From Lewinellaceae bacterium (GTDB lineage: Bacteria; Bacteroidota; Bacteroidia; Chitinophagales; Saprospiraceae): a stretch of DNA of 64,000 bases. The notes under the pieces were generated by a model. That model made no database searches and was not told the DNA's origin. It saw only the letters and a list, made by a program, of their open reading frames with translations. Positions 55,195 through 64,000 of this stretch are shown one piece after another; the first letter of the stretch is position 1; each line of letters opens with the position of its first letter. The stretch is taken from assembly GCA_016713985.1 (NCBI GenBank), contig JADJOD010000011.1, positions 124,001 through 188,000 on the forward strand, given 5' to 3'. The position numbers and the translations under genes are program-made.

Positions 55195-55307
55195 AAATTT
55201 CTTTGTTGAGTTCAGAATCGGGCAAATAACGCTGTAATCCGGGTTTCAGGGTGTGTGAAGAAAAATTTATCGGAAAATTTATCGGTGTCCGTGTTTTCGG
55301 GCTGCGA

Positions 55308-55356
55308 TAAAAACGCGGAGGCTGCCTCACAATCACTTGTGAAACAGCCTCCGCGT
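55308..55356 (-). terminator. intrinsic terminator after the amidohydrolase gene
   Basis: A stem of CGCGGAGGCTG (55314-55324) plus an inner TCACA/TGTGA pairing closes with the arm ending at 55355; on the minus strand it is followed by TTTTTATCG. Strong rho-independent terminator. Confidence 0.85.
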
Positions 55357-55382
55357 TCGGGATTTTGAATGGGCCAGCCTGA

Positions 55383-56615
55383 TTATTTCAAAAAGACCCC
55401 GTTTTTCATTTTAAAGGCAGCAACACGCAGTTTCAGGATGTTGCCGAAAGGGTTTTCGTTCAGCACGAGAAAACTTGCTTCAAAACCGTCGCTGATCCGG
55501 CCGATTTTGCGCTGCGGGAATATTGCCCGGGGAGTGTTTTCACAAACCACCTTTAATACTTTCGGGTATTCTACATAACCTATTGTATACCAATAGTTTA
55601 ATTCGCCACGGGTCGTGCGCTGCACATCATCGGAACCCATCACGACGTTTACATTTTTTTCGAGCAGTTTTTTCAGGGTTTGGGCGTGAAATGCCTGAAC
55701 CGTTGCCTTGGTTCCGTTGGCCTGGCCATGCGCCAACAGTGTTACAACGGCAATTTTCTTTTTTGCGAGTTGTTTCAGGTCATTGTCCGTGAGTTCAAAT
55801 CGGGACACGTCACCCGAACCATCCCAATTGTAACCGGGGATATTGGCAATACCGTCGACGCCGAGTTTGAGTCCCAGGCGCACATCTTCGGCCGTTTCCA
55901 CGTGCGCGTACACGCGCAAGCCGGATTTATGCGCTTTTTTAACCACTGCTTTTGCCATATCGGGTGTCAAACCCTTGCTTTCCTTACCTCCGCTGTTTTT
56001 GCTGTCGAGCAGATAAATGGAAATAACGTCCGGCTTTTGTTCTTTGACCTTCACCCAGTTTTTATCCAGCGTTTCCTTGTTGTCAACAAACCAATAGGCA
56101 TTTCCCAGCATTTTTCGTTGCTCGCGGATAAAACTGTACCGTTCGGCAATACTCTGCGGATTGCGGATGCCTTGTGCCGGCCCTTCATATTTTACAAACG
56201 GGTGGCCCAGGTTGCAGGTCATCCCGCCATTGGCAAAAGTTGCGTCGGGCATACCGGGTTTGCCGAGTATTTTTTGAGCATCGGCCCGGCCTTCCAATGT
56301 GTTGGAAAGTATTTGAAGGTAAAAAGTGCCTTCATCCTGGTACATTTTCAGCACATTTTCGGCGGAAGGATTGTCGGCCACACTCGAACTGAAGGCATCA
56401 CCCATCGGAGGCACTACGTACCGGCCCTGCAGGTCTATCACGGAATCCACTTTGGCAGGCGCCTTTTTGCTGAACAGCCCTTTGGATACGTACCAGGTAC
56501 CGGTTGTAAATCCTTCACCGTTGTACCAGTTCCCGTTTTTGAATTCGTAGGTCTGCGCACACACAAGTTGTACGGCAACGGCAAAGGCCAGGAAAGTGAG
56601 TAATATTCTTTTCAT
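55383..56615 (-). CDS. exported amidohydrolase-like protein, metal ligands mostly lost
   Basis: 410-aa exported TIM-barrel protein: signal peptide to VCAQ, then FKNGNWYNGEGFTTGTWYV, PVIDLQGRYVVPPMGDA, TFANGGMTCNLGHP, LRVYAHVETAEDVRLGLKLG, and NVVMGSDDVQRTT. Related bacteroidotal amidohydrolases carry a His-x-His right after PPxGxA, a Lys in the PDxIKxYLL strand, a His in xxxHxPGY and a late Asp. Here the first is AFSSS, the second is ISIYLL, the third is GIANIPGY; only the Asp (GSDD) and AHVET remain. It may be a pseudoenzyme. A TATTTTTG -7 element lies 25 nt upstream. Confidence 0.8.
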   Translation of the reverse strand: MKRILLTFLAFAVAVQLVCAQTYEFKNGNWYNGEGFTTGTWYVSKGLFSKKAPAKVDSVIDLQGRYVVPPMGDAFSSSVADNPSAENVLKMYQDEGTFYLQILSNTLEGRADAQKILGKPGMPDATFANGGMTCNLGHPFVKYEGPAQGIRNPQSIAERYSFIREQRKMLGNAYWFVDNKETLDKNWVKVKEQKPDVISIYLLDSKNSGGKESKGLTPDMAKAVVKKAHKSGLRVYAHVETAEDVRLGLKLGVDGIANIPGYNWDGSGDVSRFELTDNDLKQLAKKKIAVVTLLAHGQANGTKATVQAFHAQTLKKLLEKNVNVVMGSDDVQRTTRGELNYWYTIGYVEYPKVLKVVCENTPRAIFPQRKIGRISDGFEASFLVLNENPFGNILKLRVAAFKMKNGVFLK

Positions 56616-56640
56616 GGAAGATCGTCTGAAATTTGAGCGG

Positions 56641-56648
56641 CAAAAATA
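56641..56648 (-). promoter_or_regulatory. -7 promoter element TATTTTTG for the amidohydrolase-like gene
   Basis: Exact TAnnTTTG on the minus strand, 25 nt before the start at 56615. Confidence 0.45.
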
Positions 56649-56693
56649 AGGCCGGATGCGGCATTCACCGGCAGGTTAACAATCTGTTCAGGA

Positions 56694-58682
56694 CTATTTA
56701 AGTGATTGCGCTTTGAGCAAGTCGGCCTGGGCTTTAGGGGTATCGCCCATTTTAAGGTATACCGCGCCGCGGGTGTGGTAAGCGCGTCCGTACTGCGGAT
56801 TTATTGTCAGGGCTTGGGTGGCGTCGTCAACCGCAGCCGCATAACGGCCTGTTTGTAAATAGGCGTTGGCCCGGTTTACAAGAATCATCGGCTGCACATT
56901 GGCAGAGGCCACCTGAAGGGCCGCAGAATAATCCGCGATTGATTCTTCAAAACGGCGGGCATCAAAATGAATGATTCCGCGGTTGACTAAGGCTTCCACA
57001 TAGTTGGAATTCAGCCGGATGGCATTGCCATAATCGGTTACCGCCGCTTCCGGATTGCCGGTTTTATCGTAAGCAACAGCCCTGAAATAATAGGTTTCGG
57101 CGGATTTGGGCTCCAGTTCGATACTTTTGGCCAAATCCGGGATCGCCTCTTGCGGGCGGTTAAGCATAACCAAACACTTACCCCGGTTCAGGAAAAGTTT
57201 CGGGGTGACGATGCCCGACCGGATTGCGTTGTTGAAGTCTTCAAATGCCTGTGGTATCTGCCGGAGCTGGAAATACGCCTGCCCGCGCCCGTTGTACGCT
57301 TCGATGGTGGACGGGTCGTACTTCAGGGCTTCGGAATAATGGTAAACTGCACCGTCAAAATCCAGGCTAATCAATTGATTATAAGCCAGATTGCATTGAC
57401 ACAGGGACGATTCCGGCGTTTTTTCAACACAGTTCCGGAACAGCGCCACGCCGTCTTTCCACACGGAAGTTTGCCGGAAGGCCAAAAAGCCAAAACCAAT
57501 GGCAAAGGCCGCCATTAATCCGTTTTTAAGCGGTGTTTTTAGTTTGTTCAGCCACAAGCCCGCCACAAAAAACAACCCTGCGCAGGACAGGTACACGTAG
57601 CGGTCGGAACGCAATTCAAAACTCCCGACCGTCCGGAATGGCAACATCACCGCCAGGGGAAGCAAATAAAACGCGATTCCGAGCAAAAAATCCGGCTGAT
57701 GACGCCATTTTTTCCACGCCAGAAAAGACAGCGCCACAAGCGCCAAAGGAGCGGCGTAATAGGTCCAGGGCCACACGCCGTTCATCTTGACAAAGGGATA
57801 TGAAACCGAGTATCCAACCGGCAGCAGCAATTTTACCGGGTAAAACAACAGGGTTTGGCACACCATCCAGAAGCGATCGGCAAAAGAAAATACGGCGGAA
57901 CGCGCTTCAATGTCGTGCCCCTCCTGCGCCCTCGTGGAAAAGGTGTACAAGCCAAAAATCAGCGAGATGAATACGTATGGAATTATACTCAGCCAGAATT
58001 TTCGCAACTGGTTTTTGTTCCAGTAAAAACCGATCACAATTAATACGAGCGGGAGTGTTACGGCAGCGGATTTGGCCAGACAAGCTGCGGCAAAACAAAA
58101 CAGGGAGGCAACAAGCCAGCGTGTAGAAACGGCATCGTGTTGCAGCCACTTCAGACAGGCGATCAGGCTCAGCAGGTAAAAGGAGGAAAACAAAACCGTA
58201 CTCAGAGCGGCGGCCCAGCTCACCGCTTCCACCTGCATGGGATGTACGGCAAATAACAAGGCGGCAAAAAAAGCGGCCCATCGGTGGCCAGTCATCCGGT
58301 GGAACAGGGTAAAAACCAAAACGGCATTAAAGGCGTGCAACAGCAACCCGAGGGCATGGTATCCCCAGGCTTCCTGCCCGGAAATCATGCTGCCCAACCC
58401 GTATGCCATCCAGGTGAACGGGGCATACATGCCCAGGTTTTGCCCGGCAAAAAACTTGGCAAACGATGGATTTTGCAAAGCGCGGTTGTACAAAATGGCC
58501 TTGTCGTCGTCAAAAAAAACAAACCCGTTTTGCACGGATAACGTGTAAACGGCCGCAGCAGAAAGTACCAGCAACAATTCCGGGAACCCGGCCTTTTCCA
58601 AAAGGGACACCCCGGAACTTGCCGGCTCCGGGATGGGGCTGGCCGGCGCAGGCGTTTGTTGAGGTTTCGCTTTTTTTGCCAT
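56694..58682 (-). CDS. polytopic membrane protein with C-terminal TPR repeats (TMTC/GT-C-like)
   Basis: 662-aa membrane protein. A Pro/Ala-rich N-terminal tail is followed by ~9-10 transmembrane helices; the first periplasmic loop has FVFFDDDKAILYNR with the acidic cluster typical of GT-C mannosyl/oligosaccharyl transferases. The C-terminal ~240 residues are seven or so TPRs (AVYHYSEALKYDPSTIEAYNGRG, AIPDLAKSIELEPKSAETYY, AAVDDATQALTINPQYGRAYH). The same plan occurs in TMTC protein O-mannosyltransferases and bacterial relatives, so lipid-linked sugar transfer to exported proteins is a reasonable hypothesis, not shown. mtgA follows upstream on the same strand, 23 nt away. Confidence 0.75.
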   Translation of the reverse strand: MAKKAKPQQTPAPASPIPEPASSGVSLLEKAGFPELLLVLSAAAVYTLSVQNGFVFFDDDKAILYNRALQNPSFAKFFAGQNLGMYAPFTWMAYGLGSMISGQEAWGYHALGLLLHAFNAVLVFTLFHRMTGHRWAAFFAALLFAVHPMQVEAVSWAAALSTVLFSSFYLLSLIACLKWLQHDAVSTRWLVASLFCFAAACLAKSAAVTLPLVLIVIGFYWNKNQLRKFWLSIIPYVFISLIFGLYTFSTRAQEGHDIEARSAVFSFADRFWMVCQTLLFYPVKLLLPVGYSVSYPFVKMNGVWPWTYYAAPLALVALSFLAWKKWRHQPDFLLGIAFYLLPLAVMLPFRTVGSFELRSDRYVYLSCAGLFFVAGLWLNKLKTPLKNGLMAAFAIGFGFLAFRQTSVWKDGVALFRNCVEKTPESSLCQCNLAYNQLISLDFDGAVYHYSEALKYDPSTIEAYNGRGQAYFQLRQIPQAFEDFNNAIRSGIVTPKLFLNRGKCLVMLNRPQEAIPDLAKSIELEPKSAETYYFRAVAYDKTGNPEAAVTDYGNAIRLNSNYVEALVNRGIIHFDARRFEESIADYSAALQVASANVQPMILVNRANAYLQTGRYAAAVDDATQALTINPQYGRAYHTRGAVYLKMGDTPKAQADLLKAQSLK

Positions 58683-58704
58683 TCGTTTGTTGTTTTGAGT
58701 GGAA

Positions 58705-59496
58705 TTATTGGCCGCTTTTTTTCGGCGTATTGGGCGTTTCGTAATCTATTTTTCCACCCCACATCCGCATTTGGCTGAGCACCCATTGTTGGCGTTCCCG
58801 CACTTTGCCCGAAGGCTTATCCACTTTGTAAATCAAGGGGTTAGGCAAAACGGAGGCCAGCAAGGCAGACTCCTGGCGATTTAATTGGCGGGCGGTTTTT
58901 TTGAAATAATACTGTGCAGCGGCTTCGGCTCCGTAAATACCGTCGCCAAATTCGATGCTGTTCAGGTAAGTGGTCATGATCCGCTCCTTGCTCCAGATGG
59001 TTTCGATCAAAAAAGTAAAATATACTTCCAGGCCTTTTCGCAACCACGACCGGCCGGGCCAGAGAAATACGTTTTTTGCCGTTTGCTGGCTGATTGTGCT
59101 GGCGCCGCGTTTTCGTTTGTGGGTTTTGTTGTATTTGTACGCTTTTTCAATCGCTTCAAAATCAAATCCCTCGTGTTCGAGGAAGTCCTGGTCTTCGGCA
59201 CAGACCACCGCCAACTGGAGGTGAGGCGACAATTCCCGGTAGGAGACCCAATCGTGCAGCAATCGCACCTCCCGCTCTTTATCCCAGGCCTGCTGCCAGC
59301 AACGCTGCACCATCAGCGGGGTTACCGGCACCGGCAGGAAACTGTACAAAAGGGCAAATCCTATGCTTGTTCCGAAAAACAACAGCGTCAGTTTGATCAC
59401 GATACGGCGAAAATACCGGCCCCAAAGCAGTTTGCCCTGTTCGTTTTGGGGAACAGTGCGGTACCAGCGGCGAAGAATTCGGGCAAAAATGTTCAC
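58705..59496 (-). CDS. mtgA: monofunctional biosynthetic peptidoglycan transglycosylase
   Basis: 263-aa GT51 glycosyltransferase with one N-terminal transmembrane helix (LTLLFFGTSIGFALLYSFLP, about 36-55). GT51 motifs are VVCAEDQDFLEHEGFD (catalytic Glu), RGASTISQQTAKNVFLW, RSWLRKGLEVYFT, KERIMTTYLNSIEFGDGIYGAEAAAQYYF and LNRQESALLASVLPNP. No transpeptidase domain follows. It polymerises glycan strands from lipid II in the periplasm. A TACTTTTG -7 element lies 20 nt upstream. Confidence 0.95.
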   Translation of the reverse strand: MNIFARILRRWYRTVPQNEQGKLLWGRYFRRIVIKLTLLFFGTSIGFALLYSFLPVPVTPLMVQRCWQQAWDKEREVRLLHDWVSYRELSPHLQLAVVCAEDQDFLEHEGFDFEAIEKAYKYNKTHKRKRGASTISQQTAKNVFLWPGRSWLRKGLEVYFTFLIETIWSKERIMTTYLNSIEFGDGIYGAEAAAQYYFKKTARQLNRQESALLASVLPNPLIYKVDKPSGKVRERQQWVLSQMRMWGGKIDYETPNTPKKSGQ

Positions 59497-59516
59497 GGTC
59501 CTGAATATTTGGCGTG

Positions 59517-59524
59517 CAAAAGTA
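59517..59524 (-). promoter_or_regulatory. -7 promoter element TACTTTTG for mtgA
   Basis: Exact TAnnTTTG on the minus strand, 20 nt before the mtgA start. Confidence 0.45.
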
Positions 59525-59534
59525 AGAACTTGCC

Positions 59535-62155
59535 TTAAAACCCGCCTTCCATTCCTTCCGTTTCCACCCGGGTGTTTTTGCGCCGGAACAGCGAAACATC
59601 AAATTTACCGAACCGGTAGGAAAAATTCAACCGAACCAACTGTGGGTCGCGCCGCCGCCAGGTATCCTGAATGAAAAAATCCGATTCGGTGTGCGAGCCG
59701 TTTTTGCGGGAACGGAAAATATCCTGTACGTTGAGGGTAAGTGTGGCTTTTCGATCCCAAAGGTCTTTGCGCATGGAAAAATCGACGTACCAAACCGGTA
59801 TGGAATAACCTTGTGCGGTGCTCGACGCTCCTCCGCCCCAGCCACCCCAGCGACTGCCACTCTCGAGGGAATACGCCGTCCGGTTCTGGTAAGAGCCGGA
59901 AAATTGAACCGTAAAATTTTTGGGCAGTTTGATATTCAGATTTTCTTTCACAAACCAGGTGAACTGCTCCGTTTTTAAATCGCTTTCAACATTGCTTGCA
60001 TCCACGATGGAATTGTAAAAATTGCCGTTGGTAGTCAGTTCGATTTTTTGCCAGAAGGTGTTTTTCAGGGTTATTTCCAGGCCGTACGCAGTGCTTGAAT
60101 TGGAATTGGCAAACGTCGAAACGATCGCATCGCGGCCTAAAACATCATTATATTCCGAAAACTGGTATCGGGTGATCAGGTCTGAGGCGCGTTTGTAGTA
60201 CAGGGAAGCGAGCAAATTGTGCCCTTTGACAAATATATTCTGATAGGAAAATTCAAAGGCATTGGTAAACTCCGGTCGCAGCGCCGGATTGCCCCGGGAA
60301 AGCAAAAGGGAGTCCGAAAAATCAGGGAAAGGAATGATCTGAAAAAAGTTCGGGCGATTGATGCGTCTTGTATAACTCAACTGGATGTTGTCCTCTTCAT
60401 TGAGTTTGTACGTCATAAAAGCGCTGGGGAAAAGGCTCACAGGGTACTCGTTTTTGAAGGTGGAATCGTTGTCGAGCAGGGTGCCCTTATACAGCGAACT
60501 TTCTGCCCTGAGGCCCAGTTGGTAGCCCCATTTTTGGAAAGAATGGCCAAAATTGCCATAGGCGGCGTATACCTGATCGTTGAATTTATACCGGTCGGCA
60601 AAGCCGGGCACCTGTTTGTAGGTATCATCCCCGAAATCATATTGAAAGTTGTCGTTTTCGCTGCGGAAATTCCGGACGGCCGCCCTGGCGCCGAGTTCAA
60701 GTTTCATTTTGGCGGTCAGCGGATTTACAAAATCCGTTTGTGCCGTAAAAAACTCGTTGGAACTTTTTCCGTTTTGTTTCTGCCTGGTTTCCAAGGGATT
60801 ATTGAGATAAGTAGTATTAAACAGTCCTTCGTTTTTTGACTTGCTGCCATTAAAATTGAGGTCAGCCGTCCATTCCTTTCCTTCCTTGGGGAACAGGTGT
60901 TTGTACAAAAGTTGGCTGCCGTAATTTTGAAAATCGCGCTCATTGTTCGTTTTTCTCAGGGCCTGGCTGGAAGAAATAAGGGCGGCAAACAGGGAGTCCG
61001 TGCGAATATCCACCTCGTCATTCGATTTAAACGAGCCCCGATGAAAATTTCCGCTGAGGGTGAGGGTGTTCCGGTTATTGATAAACCAGTCGGCGCCGCC
61101 GCGACCCATGGCAAAAAAACCGTTGTTTTCGGATTCATTGGTCTGGTAAACATTGGTCGGCGGAAAACCGAACAGATTTTGCCGGTCGGTGCCGCCGGTA
61201 CCCAGAGACCGGCGTTGGTTATAGTTGCCGCTGAGAAAAGTATTGACCTTGCCGTCGCGGGCATTGATGTCGCCACCCAGGTTAAACCGGCCGCGCATAT
61301 CGATGCCTGTCCGGATGTTGCCGTTATAGCCGATCCGGCGTTCTTTTTTTAAGACAATATTTACGATACCTGCGTTTCCGCCCGAAGCGTCGTATTTGGA
61401 AGACGGATTTGTGATAACCTCCACATTATCAATGGCATCGGCAGGTATTTGATCCAGGGTAAGCAGGGTAGGACGGCCATCCACGAATAATTGCGGCGCG
61501 GCATTTCGCAGGGTCAGGTTGCCGTCGATGTCGACATTGAGCGAAGGGATGTTTTTCATGGCGTCTTCCGCCGTGCCTCCAGCAGCCACGCCGTCTTTAT
61601 CTACCCGGTATACCTTTTTATCCAGAGCCAGGGTAACCTGCGAGGCGTCAGCGCTGACGGTGACCTCTTTTAACAGGCGGGAAGAGGCATCCAGTTCAAT
61701 ATTACCCAAATCTTTATCAACTGACCCGGCCATCGAACCGATGCCGCCGTTATTGCCCGCAGCGGGGCGGGCGCCCCCGTTGTTTTCCGGCATTTTAAGA
61801 TCAAAAGATACCTTTTGTTCTGCCGCGGCGTATCCCATGTAACTGATTTTCAAGGTGTACTGTCCGCGGATCGACAGGTTTTCAAGGCTGAAATCGCCGT
61901 TTTCCTGCGTCAGTTGCCCGGCAACAATGCGCTCTGCCATGCTGCGGGTTGTGCTGTCGTAACGCATGCCAACCAATTGTACGGAGGCGTAACCCAGGCC
62001 TTTACCGGTTTGTTTATCTACCACTTTTCCATAAAAACGACCGATGTTTAATTGAGCGGCATTGAATTGGCCCCTGCCCGCCTGCGGGAATTGGGCATGT
62101 AAAAAGCGGGCAGGACAACGGCATACACGACAAAAAGTACACGTAGTGAAGACAT
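59535..62155 (-). CDS. TonB-dependent-receptor-like outer membrane protein, frameshifted
   Basis: Reconstructed 873-aa outer membrane receptor. ATG 62155 opens a signal peptide (MSSLRVLFVVYAVVLPAF); adding one base at the A-run 62101-62105 (minus strand T-run) continues LHAQFPQAGRGQFNAAQLNIGRFYGKVVDKQTGKGLGYASV. Domains: carboxypeptidase-regulatory-like (to ~110), a plug-like domain with VTVSADASQVTLALDKKVYR, and a ~600-residue outer-membrane barrel of the OMP_b-brl_3 type (YTRRINRPNFFQIIPFPDF). No SusD partner is adjacent. Substrate unknown. Confidence 0.85.
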
Positions 62156-62213
62156 CAGGATCGAAAGCAAAGGTTTAGTTATCGAATAAAGATAAAAATA
62201 TGGTCAGCGAAGA

Positions 62214-64000
62214 TCACCAGTTTAATAGTTTTTCTATGGCAACTCCCGCCTTTTCTATGGACGGGATCATCTCCTGTTCGAGGGTGGTATTCAACGGCAC
62301 GGCGGGCATATTTGCGGCGCCGAGCGTTCGCACCGGCGCGTCGAGCCACTGAAAACAATGTTCGGAAATACGCGCGGCAATACTCTGTGCGAATGTATTA
62401 TTGACGGGTTCCTCCGTGATTACCAGTACTTTTCCGTGTTTTTTTGCCACGGAGAATATCAATTCTTCATCCAGTGGATACAAAGTGCGCAGGTCGATCA
62501 CCTCAACCCGGCCGGCAAATCGCTGTTGCGCAGCATTTGCGGCCCAGTACACCCCCATTCCGTAAGTAACCACGGCGATGGTTTCTCCCCGTGCGACCAG
62601 ACTTTCATCGGCGGGAAGAGCGATCCTTCCCTTTCCAAACGGCACGAGGTATTGTTCGTCGGGTTCGGTGGTGCGGGCCGCTTCCGTCCCCTGTACTTTG
62701 GACCAATACAGCCCTTTGTGTTCCAGGATCACCACCGGATTCGGGTCGTAATAAGCGGCTTTCAACAATCCTTTCAGATCCGCTCCGGTACTCGGATAGC
62801 TATTTTTATGCCCCGGATATTCGTTAGGACACTTTCCACACTGCTGCTGTGATAAGGCCCCCCGCTTCCGTATGCTCCGATCGGCACCCGGATAATGCAA
62901 CTTACCGGCCATTTGCCGTTGGTCAGGTAACAACTGCGGCTGACTTCCGTAAACAATTGATTCAATCCCGGCCAGATATAATCGGCAAATTGGACCTAGG
63001 CGCTCATTCCAACCGTGCTGCCAACGATAAAAGCCTCCTGAATGGGGGTATTGAAGACCCGGTGATCGCCGAATTTTTCAGCCAGGGTGGCCGCTTCGCG
63101 GAACACTCCGCCCAACCGGCGACCAACATCTTGCCCGTACAAAAGGCACTCCGGGTGTTTTTTCATCAGTTCTTCAATGGCAAACAGGGCGCAGTCCACC
63201 ATCACTTTTGCCTCCCGGTCGGCCGGCGATCTTTCACCGGTTTCCGCCGTCACAGGTGTAGGTGCAAAATCGTGGGTATATAAATCTTCCGGTCTTGGGT
63301 CCTCCGCCTTCCGGGCTTGCTCGAAGTCTGCCGCAACCGTTGCAATTGCTTCTTTTTCAAACTGTTGCAAATCGCTTTCTGTAAAACCATTTTCCAGCAG
63401 CATGTTGCGCAGGATAGGGTAGGGGTCGCGTTTGGAATGTTCTTCGAGGTCGTCGCGATACCATTCTTTGCGCACGCCGGAAGTATGGTGGTTCAACAAA
63501 GGCACCCTGACATGCAGCAAAAAAGGGCAGCGTTTTCGGCGGATCGTGGCGATGATTTCCTTCACTTTGCTCCAGCAAGCGGCAAAATCGCTTCCGTCAA
63601 TGCTCGCAGCCTCCAGTCCGGGGAAACCCCTGGCGTATTCTGCGGCATTGGCAACCCTTGTCTCTTTTGCATTGGCGGATATGTCCCAGCCGTTGTCCTG
63701 CACCAGATAAAGTATGGGCAATTTTTTCAAAACGGCCATTTGAAACGCTTCACTCACTTCACCTTCCGTGACCGAGGCATCACCCATCGAACAAACCACC
63801 ACCGGTGGCGCATCCACTTCTTCCCGGCTGCTCAACCCCATTTGTTCCTTATACCAGAATCCGAGCGCCGAACCGGTGGCCGGGATCACCTGCATACCTG
63901 TTGCGCTGCTTTGGTGCGGTATTTTAGGCATTTCCGGCCTGCGCAGACTGGGGTGGCAGTAATAAGACCTTCCTCCTGAAAATGGATCGTCGCGTTTAGC
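62214..64000 (-). CDS. 2-oxoacid dehydrogenase E1 component, fused alpha/beta subunits (3' part; frameshift and internal stop)
   Basis: Partial gene; the 5' end lies beyond the right edge. The alpha part shows PKIPHQSSATGMQVIPATGSA, a TPP motif CSMGDASVTEGEVSEAF..QDNGWDIS, and SGVRKEWYRDD. The beta part shows LYGQDVGRRLGGVFREA, NTPIQEAFIVGSTVGMSA, QFADYIWPGLNQLFTE, IRVPIGAYGSGGPYHSSS and the C-terminal LGAANMPAVPLNTTLEQEMIP. The frame is broken at 62996-62998 by an in-frame TAG that replaces about eight conserved residues (the GLKPxVE region), and at about 62799 by one missing base (IKIA-YPSTGADL). The family decarboxylates branched-chain 2-oxoacids or pyruvate with E2/E3 partners. Confidence 0.85.

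Noticed and set aside
55680..56603. 307-aa plus-strand open frame inside the amidohydrolase gene
   Set aside because: Shadow of the minus-strand gene; no start context or domain, and the opposite frame has promoter and terminator.
1..64000. CRISPR arrays, tRNA genes, insertion sequences, phage genes
   Set aside because: Intergenic gaps are short and none shows spaced repeats, cloverleaf ends, transposase motifs with terminal inverted repeats, or phage structural genes.

Overview
This window reads as chromosomal DNA from a free-living Bacteroidota, most likely a Saprospirales/Lewinella-type member of the Saprospiria. The evidence is internal: secreted proteins end in type A and type B type-IX-secretion (T9SS) sorting domains; the bacteroidotal -7 promoter element TAnnTTTG recurs upstream of genes; a two-component-propeller LytS kinase is paired with a LytTR regulator; there are CRTAC1/ASPIC FG-GAP proteins, a TonB-type receptor, and bshB1 of bacillithiol synthesis. 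Base composition is about 50% GC. I see no rRNA, tRNA, CRISPR array, insertion sequence or prophage; this is dense housekeeping and cell-envelope sequence.

Layout. 1-3.1 kb: a beta-barrel protein divergent from a lone LanB-type dehydratase glutamylation domain. 3.1-5.3 kb: parA/parB (with an abnormal junction) and a UPF0173 hydrolase. 5.4-10.1 kb: peptide-binding lipoprotein, truncated T9SS delta-60-type protein, GT4 glycosyltransferase. 10.2-18.9 kb, mostly plus strand: lolD, alkaline phosphatase, a glmM-like phosphohexomutase, cysteine desulfurase, a membrane protein, an EEP-family phosphatase, a minus-strand methyltransferase, purH. 18.9-22.3 kb: T9SS-exported esterase, nth, coiled-coil membrane protein. 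22.4-25.9 kb: bshB1, a small lipoprotein, and three tandem paralogous beta-barrel genes separated by hairpins. 25.9-30.8 kb: a 1114-aa CRTAC1-like lipoprotein, a small secreted protein, an RlmL-type methyltransferase. 31-34.8 kb: LytS/LytTR pair. 34.8-38 kb: TPR protein, sugar nucleotidyltransferase, dut. 38.1-44.7 kb: Ig/PKD-like adhesin, dus, cca, recF. 44.8-48.3 kb: DUF1573, DUF2807, ribD-pyrF, VOC lipoprotein. 48.4-56.6 kb: M4 metalloprotease, anmK, Rieske oxygenase, small type-B sorting-domain protein, DUF4261 protein, degenerate amidohydrolase. 56.7-64 kb: TMTC-like membrane TPR protein, mtgA, TonB-type receptor, and the 3' part of a fused two-subunit 2-oxoacid dehydrogenase E1 gene that runs off the right edge.

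A dominant feature is consensus quality. Eleven genes can only be read through by correcting 14 single-base indels, and 13 of these are missing bases, nearly all in or beside short homopolymers. Two more genes (parA/parB and the E1 gene) carry an in-frame stop together with a missing block of conserved residues. The single-base events look like sequencing errors. The two larger events could be errors or real. Frameshifted genes are listed below as single reconstructed loci.

No obvious new multi-gene system is present. The most unusual items are the orphan LanB/PEARL-like glutamylation domain, the apparent parA-parB fusion, an amidohydrolase that has lost most metal ligands, and two overlapping hairpins between lolD and the alkaline phosphatase gene.
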